This document shows, piece after piece, positions 14,053 through 25,986 of a stretch of DNA of 64,000 nucleotides. A program made the translations under genes and the position numbers. The stretch comes from Amphibalanus amphitrite. Taxonomy: Eukaryota; Arthropoda; Thecostraca; Balanomorpha; Balanidae. The notes below the pieces were generated by a model, which did no database searches, was not told the DNA's origin, and saw only the letters and a list, made by a program, of their open reading frames with translations. The first letter of the stretch is position 1, and each line of letters starts with the position of its first letter. Location of the stretch: the NCBI RefSeq assembly GCF_019059575.1, contig NW_024882027.1, positions 1 to 64,000 on the forward strand. The letters run 5' to 3'.

Positions 14053-14948
14053 TAGGGGAAGTTGGGGGAACGCCGAAGACTTTTTTTCTGACGCCCGTAG
14101 CACGCAAGGTAGACAACATAAGCTATTCTTGTTGGCGTCATTCGAGAGGCCAGTCTTTTGCCTTTCAAACATACCAGGCGCATTTGATGAATTCGCATAC
14201 CGTTAAGCGCACAAACTAAAAATACCAAAGAAGTGACTTTTTCGGCGTTGCCCCGGACTGCGGGGAAAGCCGAAAATGGGAGAAATAATCTACGGGGAAT
14301 GCCGACATTGATATTTTGCCATTTTATCTCAAACTTTATCCAGAATTCATCAAAGCTGACACGCGTTTTAAGAGCTTGAGGACGCGGTGCACACTGGAAG
14401 TTATAATTGTGTGATATAATAAGAAAATGCCAGGTAAATCATTCCTTATAGGTAACAGGCCGTTGTGTCGGTTGAAAGTGTAATTTGTGCGACTAAAAAT
14501 ACGCGTTGCTATTCTACAGCAGTAAAGTCCACGTAGCGTGCTTTTAACACGTGCGTAATCGCACGTTTTCGGCATTACCCCAGCCTGCCATACTTTCATT
14601 TGCAGGCCCATAACTTTTCAACGTGCTGTATAAATTTCAAATAGGCAGCACACTTATGCAAAGACATGCTAAAGATTACTTGACCGAATTGGCTAGACAA
14701 ACGGTAGCACAATGAGTAAGAAATGCAGCTTCAAAGGCGCATGTAGTACAAGGGAAACGTACCTTGAAAACGCTCTTGGCGCCCTCACAGTCGAAGTATT
14801 CCGAATGACGACTCGTAACAAACATGCGATAATTGTAGTCACTTAAGCTTCAGAGCATCACTGACAGGTGGCATCCATGTGTTACGGTTTTCGAAATATC
14901 TCGAATTTCGGCTTTGCCCCAACTCCGGCATTGCCCCAACTTCCCCTA
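14053..14948. mobile_element. TAGGGGAAGTTGGG MITE, left-arm mirror copy
   Basis: Mirror of 31638-32530 with the same TA-bounded inverted termini; here the second terminus reads GGGGCAAAGCC-like with an extra C-run difference. Confidence 0.7.
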
Positions 14949-15066
14949 ATACATAATACTCAGCAATATAACTACGACTAGACGTAACACACAGCATACC
15001 ATTACCTACGTTAGCACACATCGTGATGCATTCCATATTCACAAATACCTACACATGGTATAATAA

Positions 15067-15543
15067 TTAAAGGGACCCTCCCACCTTCAAAAAAGTTAAT
15101 GAATTGGCATGACTGTGATGTCGCTCGGTTCAGAGAGAGTGAAAACGAATATCTACCAAATTTCACCGAAAATATATTCACCGGTTTTCAAGATATTAGA
15201 TTTTTACTTTTGTTTACTTTTTGGGATCTCCGCTGTTCCTAGCGACTTTATTTGAAAGTGAGGCATTTGTTGCGCGCAAAGCAGCATATACCACCGCGTG
15301 CTACCAAACGTTTAAGTAAAAGATTAAAAAATCGTTAGATCTCCGCTGACGTCACAAATTCTAAGGGGACATTCCAATGCATTAGCCCCTTAGAATCCGA
15401 GAACTGTAAGTTTGAAATTCCATATCTCCAAATTAAAGTATTTTTCGATCTTGTGAGTGCCCAAACCGGTATTTTCAGGCCATGGCCACCAATTTGGCTA
15501 TCTCAACTCAAAACTAATGGTTAAGGTGGGATGGTCACTTTAA
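15067..15543. mobile_element. TTAAAGGGAC MITE, left-arm mirror copy 2
   Basis: Mirror of 31045-31520. Confidence 0.8.
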
Positions 15544-15781
15544 CAGTACAGATAATATAATTTTTAAATCAACTCAGGCACATACAATATTCACGATTAA
15601 TGACGCAGACATTTTGAGCTACGAAATAGTTTCATAGCCTTTAACAATTGGTAAATAACACTGAAGAAACACCAGCACCGTTTTAACCATCCAATAGACA
15701 CATACTTTTTTGAGCGTAATGAGTCACCTTTAAATCACACAAAAACAAATATCACCATAATTTAGCACGGCTCGTTTTGAT

Positions 15782-18700
15782 TCATTCCGCGGAGAGCAGA
15801 TGCCACCGACAGATTTGTACACCCTGGGCGTCGCGGGCGTCCGCCCAGTGGCGGCGCTCTTCACTGCTGGTGCTGCTGTGGCCCAGTCCGAACCATCCGA
15901 TCAGGTCCCGCTTGCGCATTGTCCGCTTGTTGTAGACACTTACTATGAGCGAGACATCCGAAAACTGAAACAGCGGCAGCTGCAAGAAAGGCGCTTCTGT
16001 TGTCACTCTGACATCTTATAGACATAATTATTTTAGCAAAATGTTGCAGCTTTCTACTCTTTCTAGCAACTCTTTCCACTCTTTCTAGTGACGTCACTGG
16101 CTCACCTGGAACATCAGAGTCTCTCTGAAGAGCGGGTTGATCTGTGCCCTGCGAACGGAGGTTTTCCCACTGGCCAGTTCGCTGCCGCTGCTGCTCACCA
16201 GAAGTAAGCGAACATAGGTGTCCGGCGCACGGCTGCCAGAGTTTGACCTGCGAGCGGTCAACGGGTCAACGGCAGAGGTTATTACAGGTCATGCTAGTTG
16301 ATGTTCATAAACAAAGGCTACAAGTATGTCGACTTTCTTAGGGCTAAATTAGGCGGAGCTAAAAAGAAGAAGAAAAGAAAAGAAAACAGACAAACACAGT
16401 CGCAAACAGATCACATAGTTCTTTAGTGGGCTTTATGATTTAGGTAATGCCAATTCCCAGGTCAGCAATACAGTGTCATCCTAAATAGCCCGCGACCGCC
16501 TGGGGGGTCGGATCCGACCCCCCCTCCGTTTTTCTTGAATAACTCATGAACCGCTTGCGCTATCAACTTGAAACTTCGCATACCTTCTCCCCCATCAATT
16601 TGACGTCTCCTGTGCAATTTTTAAGAAAATTTTCAAAAATTTCTGAGATATATCGATTTTAGTGATGTAACTACAAGGCGTTTTCAGTCAAAAAATGGTA
16701 AATGTTTAAAAAATCGCCAAAAATCGAGGTTTTAAGCAAATTGCAAATTAAGGACATCAAAAGACGCAGCTCAACGAGTTCTTTAAAATGGCTATCTCGG
16801 ATTTTCCATAAAATACGTTTTTCACCCCTAAAATTCAAAAAACTATATTTTTTGGAAAACAGCTAATAAAATCCAAAATTTTGAGAATTTCCAAAAAACC
16901 GGAATATATGTTATAGAGCTCTATTAGAACATTAGATGTCTAAAATTTCAACTTTCTATCTTGATTTTTGACCCCCAAATTGTAAAAAATAGCTCCAATA
17001 TGCATAGGGCATGGTGACGTCATAAGCATTTTCGCGAATTAGAGGCACTTCTGAACATCGCATGTGAAAACAAATGGCACCACTAGATTCCTGGGACAAA
17101 GCTCGTCTAGAAAAGTGTATTTTTATGTCAAAAATAAAAAGTTTAAAAATTGACTTTTTTTCTTAGCCCTCGTTTAGTTATGTATGGTATAAACGATTTT
17201 TTATGCTTTCAATGCACACTTATCACCAGCACAGTGACGTGGGGTCACATATAACCATTACCATCGGATTTGGCGTGAAAAATAAGCCATAAAACATGTG
17301 TCGCACGCCCATGTAGCAGAAAGTGAAAACCGTGACCTTTCGTGACCTGACCTGACCTTGACCCGTACTTAGTATGACCCCTATACGCACATGGTACCTT
17401 CACTATGTCTTTGAGGTCATTTGTGGTGAGTTTCGAGCAGCAGCTATCGATTCCGCTGTCCGTAAGCCTAATCATGCAAAACCCCTGAATTTGACCTTTG
17501 ACCTGACCTTGACCCGAAAGTTGACCTCAATCTTAAAATCTTGAAGGTGCTTTGGGAAGGTCTCGTAGAGACCTTTCGAACGCCGCCTCGCGGGGCTCGA
17601 TACGACCATTGGTTCTCGAGATAACAGGGGGGGGGGTCGGATCCGACCCCCCCCCCCCAGGCTGATGTGGGTACGGAAATAGCCCAGGCGGTGCCGGGAT
17701 AGCCTGTCAAAGATAATAAGATAAAAACGAAAAAGAAGACAAGCAACACGGGTGGCATCGGTACGGGACCGCCTCGTGAGACCTCCCACCTGAAGTGTGA
17801 TCCTTTGACGACCTCTGCGGCGAGTCGGCCCGTGGTGCGGCTGTACTGCAGACCCAGCAGCAGACCGGGAGCGCCCCAGCGCGGCAGGGTGCGAGCGCTG
17901 CCGGCACTGGTCACCACTGGACTGGAGGCGCCGCTGCCGCGCCCCACCGCCCGCTGGAAACACCAGAGAATGGGCTCAGTGCACACTGTCAGCCGACGGT
18001 TCACCGGTGAAAGAGACCGACTGACTTCAGCCGAAAGCTCCTATTCTACTAACTTTTCACGAAAGCGGACAGTCCTACTCGCAATACAGATGCAGGCTTG
18101 TGGCCCGGCTGTTACATTTAAGGCGGTACGGGAGCAATAACAATACGAGTATATCATTGTTTCATGAGAATAAGACATAGATACACTGGTGGCACAGGAG
18201 CCAGAGCATGTCCTTTTATAACCCTATCTTGGATGTGAAAGGCAGCTCATCTGGAGATAAATGAAACATTTTCGTAAGCTATCACGGACACTATTCACCC
18301 CACTCACACCTGTATGACTTTGCACGTTCCATGTTCATTATAATTCAGATTACATGCATAAAATAGTGCAGTGCCACACACCCCACACACCCAGACTCAA
18401 ACGTAAGCCGCGTTTGGTGCGGCCGTTTTAACTCCGTTTTAACTCTGATCACTGATCAGCTCAGAGAGGCTTGCAGCCCGAGTCAGCTCCATTCTTCTTA
18501 CCCCGCTGTTGACGTGCGGCCTCAGAGAGAGCCAGATCGAGGTATGGCGCTGCAATCTCTCCGGAGTGCAGGGCAGAACGGCCTCGCCCAGAGTCTGGTG
18601 CCGCCGCAGACGGTCACTGGCCAGGAGTCGTAGCCGCACCGCCGACTCCCGCAGGGCCTCTGTCGGGACGGGTAGTTGCATGGGTAACTAATAACTATGC

Positions 18701-20606
18701 TGAATATATTATGTGGAAAACTGATATGGAAAACAACATTAATCTAGGTTGGATGCAAATGAATGCACTGCATAAATGAAAGTCATGGTTAAAATCACGA
18801 ACATAGTTTTGTGATGAACTAAGCTGTTCAATAAAATTTAAATGCATGACTCGTAGATAATAATTTATATAAAATATAGAGAGGAACCTACGCAATAAAA
18901 GTGCAAATAGAGTAGTGGTTTACCTGGCTGTATGTTGTCAAACACGAAGGTCTGGTTGAAGCGAGGGTTATCGCCATACTGCAGTTCGCTCAGGAATCTC
19001 TGTTTCTTCTCTGGTAGCAGGGCTAGCTCCACTGAGGGCGTTCAAACGGCCGTGAGGCGAGGGTCTTTCCCTCTCGCAACGCATCCAAACATGGTAACTT
19101 CTAGGTACTCGCTGAAGGATGTGCGTTTTTTTTTTTTTAATGGTAAGCAAAGAACAAATTAAATAATAAAGTGTAGCATGGAGTTTACATGCATAGGAAA
19201 AGTTTGCAAAAAAGATGACATTCATATCCAGTGTTGTTTTTAAAAAGCATCTGAAATCAATCGGATTAAAATCTTAGAAGTATGCCCTAAAGACAATTAA
19301 AAATGACCCTAACCTCCTAGTGATTCGCCGTACCTACCTGTGTGTAGCTTTGGCTCTCCCGACTGCTCAGCACGCCTCTGGCCTGGACCACCCTGACAGT
19401 GAGCTTCTTGTTGAGCCGGTCGTACGCCCCGGAGACCTCCAACTGACCACTGCTCCAGCGTTCATCGTTACCGACCGAATCCACGTGCAGCAGATGACCC
19501 TGTCACAGCGTGATGTGGGGAGCGATTGGTGAAATATCGCGGTGAATGGATCCGATTGCGTGTAGATGGCTCGATTACATATACCGCTTTTTTAGCTTTG
19601 TGGTTTGGTTGTAAGCGTATTTTTCATACAATATTGCACGTTTGATGCCTATAGGTGAATGCGTATGACAATTATTGAAAGTTTCAGACCCAATTCAAAT
19701 ATGCCTGCTACATGAAAATGAAATAAACATTTATAGTAACAACGCAGGACAGTTTCCCAATGCATGGCCATGCATTTTTTTTTTTTTAGTGTGGGAATTT
19801 GGCGAACGAAAAATTGCCATCCGAAGGGCGCGGTCGGTCGGAAGCCAGCGGAGACGGCTGCGGCGATATACCGACGCTCACGTGCAGCTCACCGACACTC
19901 ACATGCAGCTCACCGACACTCACGTTGGTGGAGAGGGACGGCGCCGAGCTGGAGCTACCCAGTGACGTCACGTCGATACCAGAACGCCACGCCCGCAGCG
20001 GCGGCTGGAACGCCCGCCTCTCCAGCGCCTGTGTCAGAAGCGAGCGGCTGTTACAGAGATGAGCCAGTCACAATGAACCGCGAGGAGCGTCAACGAGTCA
20101 AACATTCTAACCTTTCGGTGATCATAGCTTGGTCAGCGGCCACCAGAGCTGAAATCGAGCACCTCCGATATCGGCGCTAGCTGCCCAATAGTAGCCATTT
20201 GCGCTGTTTGATAACAAGTATTTTTGGACGGGAGAGTAGCGCTTGCACACTACTTGGTGACAGAATTAGCCCATTATTTTCCTTATATTCTATAAACCCA
20301 CGTCGCTGAAGTAGTCTCATTAGGCAGTTCCTTCAAGGAGGCCTTAGATGCAACCTCCATTACATAACTGGATTATATGCGTGCTTATTCAAACGCGGTG
20401 TAGTTTCTCACCTTCAGTAGTTTCCACTCCAAGTTGAAGAGTGACCTGGATCGGGTTCTATGCTTGTGTACGGGCGGAGACCGGGGCCGTTTGCGCCGTA
20501 CGGGTCGGTACGGGTCGTACGGGTCGTAACCGCAGAGACTGGGACGAGCCTGACGGGTCGCCGCCGGCGCTGGCGAATTCGTATCGACACTGGCGGCTTT
20601 ACTTGA
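15782..20606 (-). pseudogene. mirror copy of the Syt14/16-like gene, one exon frameshifted
   Basis: Left-arm copy on -: 20606-20412, 20028-19924, 19499-19338, 19031-18924, 18659-18502, 17953-17790, 16247-16106, 15979-15782. Seven of the eight exons have the same length as in the right arm. The fourth is one base short at its acceptor (CCCTCAG|T against CCTCAG|GT), which would shift the frame. The MITE insertion in intron 6 and the short tandem donor repeats are shared. The near-identity, including introns, points to a fold-back copy rather than an independent gene. It also lacks the 5' exons. Confidence 0.85.
16489..17698 (-). mobile_element. piggyBac-like element in the Syt14 mirror copy
   Basis: Left-arm mirror of 28894-30099, flanked by ATAG on both sides (the reverse complement of CTAT). 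Confidence 0.8.
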
Positions 20607-21256
20607 CTGTAGTACAGAAACATACATGTGTCGATACAATGCGTAAAGGTAAATGCATATAAACTACACCTTTTGTCAGTTCCTTTCGGTACGTAACTCG
20701 TCCGTTTTAGAACTAGCGGATTCTTCGGATACCGCAAAGCGATGCATCAGTAGGTAAAGCATTGCATGGCGGCCGCGGTGATCGGCATTAGCCGTTTTCA
20801 CGACGGGCTATCTCATCTGGGGAATGCACCTAATTCTTACCAAATCTGCACCTAATCTCTTTGATGACAAATATCTTCATATAAAAATTTATTTCACGGT
20901 TTAATCCATGACAATGTCTGATGATATGACAAAGTAAGTATATCAGCAATTAGTGCAACCCTAGCTGATAGAACCTGATTTGAACCAAATCCTCACCAAA
21001 TGTGCACCTAATCTACACGAAATGAGTACCAAATTACAGGAAATATATCGCTTTTAACATGTCTTATTGTCTCAACTTCTGCAATGTGCACATTGCAGAA
21101 AGAATGCATGCATGTCTCAGCCCTATCCGTTATGGCCGAATATTCCATTGGCATTCGCCAGTGGCTAGCATGGTTTCGTGTTCATGCTTTCTGTGGGTTA
21201 AACAAAACGTCACAATGTATTAACTTTGATCAAATAGGTACTGCAGATGTAGCTAC

Positions 21257-21725
21257 TTAAAGGGACCCTCCCACCTTCAAAAAGTTAATGAATTGGCACG
21301 AAAGTGATGTCGCTCGGTTCAGAAAGAGCGAAAACGAATATCTACCAAATTTCATCGAAAATATTCACCGGTTTTCAAGATATTAGACTTTTACTTTTGT
21401 TTACTTTTTGGGATCTCCGCTGTTCCTAGCGACTTTATTTGAAAGTGCGGCATTTGTTGCGCGCAAAGCAGCATATACCACCGCGTGCTACCAAACGTTT
21501 TAGTAAAAGATTAAAAATCGTTAGATCTCCGCTGACGTCACAAATTCTAAGGGGCCATACCAATGCACTAGCCCCTTAGAATCCGAAAACTGCAAGTTTG
21601 AAATTCAATATCTCCGAATTAAAGCATTTGTCGATTGTGAGTGCCAAACCGGTATTTGCAGGCCATGGCCACCAATTTGGCTATCTCAACTCAAAACTAA
21701 TGTTAAGGTGGGAGTGTCCCTTTAA
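21257..21725. mobile_element. TTAAAGGGAC MITE, left-arm mirror copy 1
   Basis: Mirror of 24861-25335 with the same terminal inverted repeats and small indels. Confidence 0.8.
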
Positions 21726-22149
21726 AACCAAGACGGCGGAGAACAAAATCAGACCGACAGGGTACATACGTGACTATTGAACTTCGACCTCGCCAGTGCG
21801 TTAGATACGCCCGGCGTCGTCGCGTGGTTGTTCAAAGGATGCGCCGAGCACCGGATGGACAGTCGGAGCCTGTTTGATGTGTGTGTGTGTGGGGGGGGGG
21901 GACGGGGGGAGGCAAGAAAGATAGACATGCCGCCTAGATGACACATCCGCTGCAACTACGAGCCTTATCGTTTATGGACGGGCTAGAATGTCGGCGCTAG
22001 GTCTTATGACGGTGTTACTGTTTGTTGGGATGCGTGGGACTGAGAGGTGTGGTGATACGACACGGATGGCATGCTGAATTCATTCCCATGTCCCCTTGCA
22101 CATAGAACGAGGGGATCTTTCACGCTGGCAGTCGGGAAGTGCAACAATA

Positions 22150-22541
22150 ATCGTGTCGAGTGGGACAGCGGAGGGGGGGGGGACTCATTCTGGTATGATT
22201 GTGATAGAACTGTATCAGGTTGATTGACGACGATGACACCCCGGCCATTCGCACTGAGTCGGGACGGCGGCGTTTCATGTATTCTGTCGTGAAGGAATTC
22301 AATGAACTGCCCCATGATATGCGTGAGCTAGGCCTGCCCCGCTTCAAGTCGGAGCTGCGCCGGTACCTGCTGAGCGCTCAGGTCACATAGTGCATCGTGT
22401 AGTGAACGGAGCATGGTTTGTCACCGAATGTGTAAGTGTGCTACTCCCTGTGTAACCTTGTGTACTGCTGACGAACTACCCGGAATAGCCACGGTGTCCG
22501 TGGATGGGTAGCGAACTGTGAAATAAATAGATGATGACTTG
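22150..22541 (+). mobile_element. mirror copy of the LINE 3' end, frame broken
   Basis: Left-arm copy of the LINE tail at 24041-24428. It lacks two bases (CT) in the segment near 22218 and has a different G-run, so the 79-codon frame of the right arm is interrupted. The AATAAATAGATGATGA tail is present near 22525. Confidence 0.65.
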
Positions 22542-22761
22542 CTTTCAAGGTGTAGTAAAATATCACTTTTGGTGAAATAATTAATGTTTGGGCAAAAATC
22601 AGCAAATAGTGACAACAGCACAGACGTGCTTCATTGAAAGAAATTGGGTTTGCCTCGAGTCGATGAACACAATGGAATTTATTTGACGATCGTCGTCCGC
22701 TATACGGTCGTCAACTTAGATGTAAGTGAATCCTAATCTATAATCTAAGATTCGGAATCAG

Positions 22762-23285
22762 GTGAGCCCCTACGATTTGGACCAAACTTGGTCAGTGGAT
22801 AGTAGTAACGTCCTGATTACGATGCACCCAAAATCTAAGCTCGGCCCGCCATATTTACGAAGTCTACGGATGTTTGAATTTCAAGGTCATTCGGGAGAGC
22901 CCTACGATTTCCGTCAAAATTTGTGTACGGACACTCTAGATGCTCCTCATTATGAATATCACAAAATTTAAGCTCGGCCCGCCATATTTACGAGTTACGG
23001 AGGTTTGAATTTCAAGGTCATTTGGGTGAGCCCCTGCGATTTCCGTCAAAATTGGTATACGGACATATTACATCCTCCTCATTACAAATATAATAAAAGT
23101 TAAGCTCGGCCCGCCATATTTTCAAGTTACGTAGTCACAAAGTTACGGAATTTCAAGGTCATTCGGAGAGCCCCTCCGATTTTCGTCAAAATTTGTATGC
23201 GGACACATTACATGCTCCTCATTACGAATATCGTAAAAGCTAAGCTCGGCCCGCACTATTTCAAAAGTTAGATGTTTGAATTTCA
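22762..23285. repeat. tandem repeat at the palindrome axis, left side (about 131-142-base unit, four copies)
   Basis: Units begin at about 22762, 22893, 23024 and 23166. Each starts GAG(A)GCCC..CGATTT, then AAAATTGGTATACGGAC-like sequence, CTCCTCATTA, and CTCGGCCCGCCATATTT. The last copy runs into the fold-back turn. No coding potential is seen. Confidence 0.85.
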
Positions 23286-23286
23286 G

Positions 23287-23815
23287 TGAGTTTCAAACGT
23301 CAGTAACTTTTGAAATAGTGCGGGCCGAGCTTAGCTTTTACGATATTCGTAATGAGGAGCATGTAATGTGTCCGCATACAAATTTTGACGAAAATCGGAG
23401 GGGCTCTCCGAATGACCTTGAAATTCCGTAACTTTGTGACTACGTAACTTGAAAAGTATGGCGGGCCGAGCTTAACTTTATCATATTTGTAATGAGGAGG
23501 ATGGAATATGTCCGTATACCAATTTTGACGGAAATCGCAGGGGCTCACCCAAATGACCTTGAAATTCAAACCTCCGTAACTTCGTAAATATGGCGGGCCG
23601 AGCTTAAATTTTGTGATATTCTTAATGAGGAGCATCTAGAGTGTCCGTACACAAATTTTGACGGAAATCGTAGGGGCTCTCCCGAATGACCTTGAAATTC
23701 AAACATCCGTAACTTCGTAAATATGGCGGGCCGAGCTTAGATTTTGGGTGCATCGTAATCAGGACGTTACGTACTATCCACTGACCAAGTTTGGTCCAAA
23801 TCGTAGGGGCTCACC
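23287..23815. repeat. tandem repeat at the palindrome axis, right side
   Basis: Reverse-complement partner of the four-copy tandem array at 22762-23285. Together they put the turn of the palindrome inside a satellite-like array whose true length cannot be judged here. Confidence 0.85.
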
Positions 23816-24040
23816 TGATTCCGAATCTTAGATTATAGATTAGGATTCACTTACATCTAAGTTGACGACCGTATAGCGGACGACGATCGTCAAAATAAAT
23901 TCCATTGTGTTCATCGACTCGAGGCAAACCCAATTTCTTTCAATGAAGCACGTCTGTGCTGTTGTCACTATTTGCTGATATTTGCCCAAAACATTAATTA
24001 TTTCACCAAAAGGTGATATTTACTACACCTTGAAAGCAAG

Positions 24041-24428
24041 TCATCATCTATTTATTTCACAGTTCGCTACCCATCCACGGACACCGTGGCTATTCCGGGT
24101 AGTTCGTCAGCAGTACACAAGGTTACACAGGGAGTAGCACACTTACCACATTCGGTGACAAACCATGCTCCGTTCACTACACGATGCACTATGTGACCTG
24201 AGCGCTCAGCAGGTACCGGCGCAGCTCCGACTTGAAGCGGGGCAGGCCTAGCTCACGCATATCATGGGGCAGTTCATTGAATTCCTTCACGACAGAATAC
24301 ATGAAACGCCGCCGTCCCGACTCAGTGCGAATGGCCGGGGTGTCATCGTCGTCAATCAGACCTGATACAGTTCTATCACAATCATACCAGAATGAGTCCC
24401 CCCCCCCTTCCGCTGTCCCACTCGACAC
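24041..24428 (-). mobile_element. 3' end of a non-LTR (LINE-type) retrotransposon with reverse transcriptase tail
   Basis: An open frame at 24428-24189 (no true start) ends in SGRRRFMYSVVKEFNEL, then LPRFKSELRRYLLS, the usual extreme C-terminus of LINE open reading frames (RRF...FN.LP..R....FKS.LR.YLL). About 150 bases of 3' sequence follow, ending in an AATAAATAGATGATGA-type tail near 24041. The 5' part, with the catalytic reverse transcriptase motifs, is absent, so it is a 5'-truncated copy. Confidence 0.65.
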
Positions 24429-24860
24429 GATTATTGTTGCACTTCCCGGACTGCCAGCGTGAAAGATCCCCTCGTTCTATGTGCAAGGGGACATGGGAAT
24501 GAATTCAGCATGCCATCCGTGTCGTATCACCACACCTCTCAGTCCTCACGCATCCCAACAAACAGTAACACCGTCATAAGACCTAGCGCCGACATTCTAG
24601 CCCGTCCATAAACGATAAGGCTCGTAGTTGCAGCGGATGTGTCATCTAGGCGGCATGTCTATCTTTCTTGCCTCCCCCCGTCCCCCCCCCCCCACACACA
24701 CACACACATCAAACAGGCTCCGACTGTCCATCCGGTGCTCGGCGCATCCTTTGAACAACCACGCGACGACGCCGGGCGTATCTAACGCACTGGCGAGGTC
24801 GAAGTTCAATAGTCACGTATGTACCCTGTCGGTCTGATTTTGTTCTCCGCCGTCTTGGTT

Positions 24861-25335
24861 TTAAAGGGACACTCCCACCTTAACATTAGTTTTGAGTTGA
24901 GATAGCCAAATTGGTGGCCATGGCCTGCAAATACCGGTTTGGGCACTCACAACATCGACAAATGCTTTAATTCGGAGATATTGAATTTCAAACTTGCAGT
25001 TTTCGGATTCTAAGGGGCTAGTGCATTGGTATGCCCCCTTAGAATTTGTGACGTCAGCGGAGATCTAACGATTTTTAAATCTTTTACTAAAACGTTTGGT
25101 AGCACGCGGTGGTATATGCTGCTTTGCGCGCAACAAATGCCGCACTTTCAAATAAAGTCGCTAGGAACAGCGGAGATCCCAAAAAGTAAACAAAAGTAAA
25201 AGTCTAATATCTTGAAAACCGGTGAATATTTTTCGATGAAATTTGGTAGATATTCGTTTTCGCTCTTTCTGAACCGAGCGACATCACTTTCGTGCCAATT
25301 CATTAACTTTTTTGAAGGTGGGAGGGTCCCTTTAA
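24861..25335. mobile_element. 475-bp MITE with TTAAAGGGAC terminal inverted repeats
   Basis: Begins TTAAAGGGACACTCCCACC and ends GGTGGGAGGGTCCCTTTAA, giving inverted termini of about 20 bases around non-coding DNA. The outer TTAA may be a piggyBac-type target duplication. A second copy is at 31045-31520; mirrors at 21257-21725 and 15067-15543. Confidence 0.8.
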
Positions 25336-25986
25336 GTAGCTACATCTGCAGTACCTATTTGATCAAAGTTAATACATTGTGACGTTTTGTTTAACCCACA
25401 GAAAGCATGAACACGAAACCATGCTAGCCACTGGCGAATGCCAATGGAATATTCGGCCATAACGGATAGGGCTGAGACATGCATGCATTCTTTCTGCAAT
25501 GTGCACATTGCAGAAGTTGAGACAATAAGACATGTTAAAAGCGATATATTTCCTGTAATTTGGTACTCATTTCGTGTAGATTAGGTGCACATTTGGTGAG
25601 GATTTGGTTCAAATCAGGTTCTATCAGCTAGGGTTGCACTAATTGCTGATATACTTACTTTGTCATATCATCAGACATTGTCATGGATTAAAACCGTGAA
25701 ATAAATTTTTATATGAAGATATTTGTCATCAAAGAGATTAGGTGCAGATTTGGTAAGAATTAGGTGCATTCCCCAGATGAGATAGCCCGTCGTGAAAACG
25801 GCTAATGCCGATCACCGCGGCCGCCATGCAATGCTTTACCTACTGATGCATCGCTTTGCGGTATCCGAAGAATCCGCTAGTTCTAAAACGGACGAGTTAC
25901 GTACCGAAAGGAACTGACAAAAGGTGTAGTTTATATGCATTTACCTTTACGCATTGTATCGACACATGTATGTTTCTGTACTACAG
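25336..25986. other. non-coding DNA upstream of the first visible Syt14 exon
   Basis: No transmembrane-coding or start exon could be found here. Contains a near-palindrome GCATGCATTC/GAATGCATGC-like region around 25480-25515, including TGCAATGTGCACATTGCA. Mirrored at about 20607-21256. Confidence 0.5.

Noticed and set aside
13907-14228. Two short frames overlapping the 14053 MITE
   Set aside because: They fall on the MITE terminus and flank; no homology recognised.
22762-23815. CRISPR-like array
   Set aside because: Regular repeats, but units of 131-142 bases are contiguous with no unique spacers, in a eukaryotic genome.
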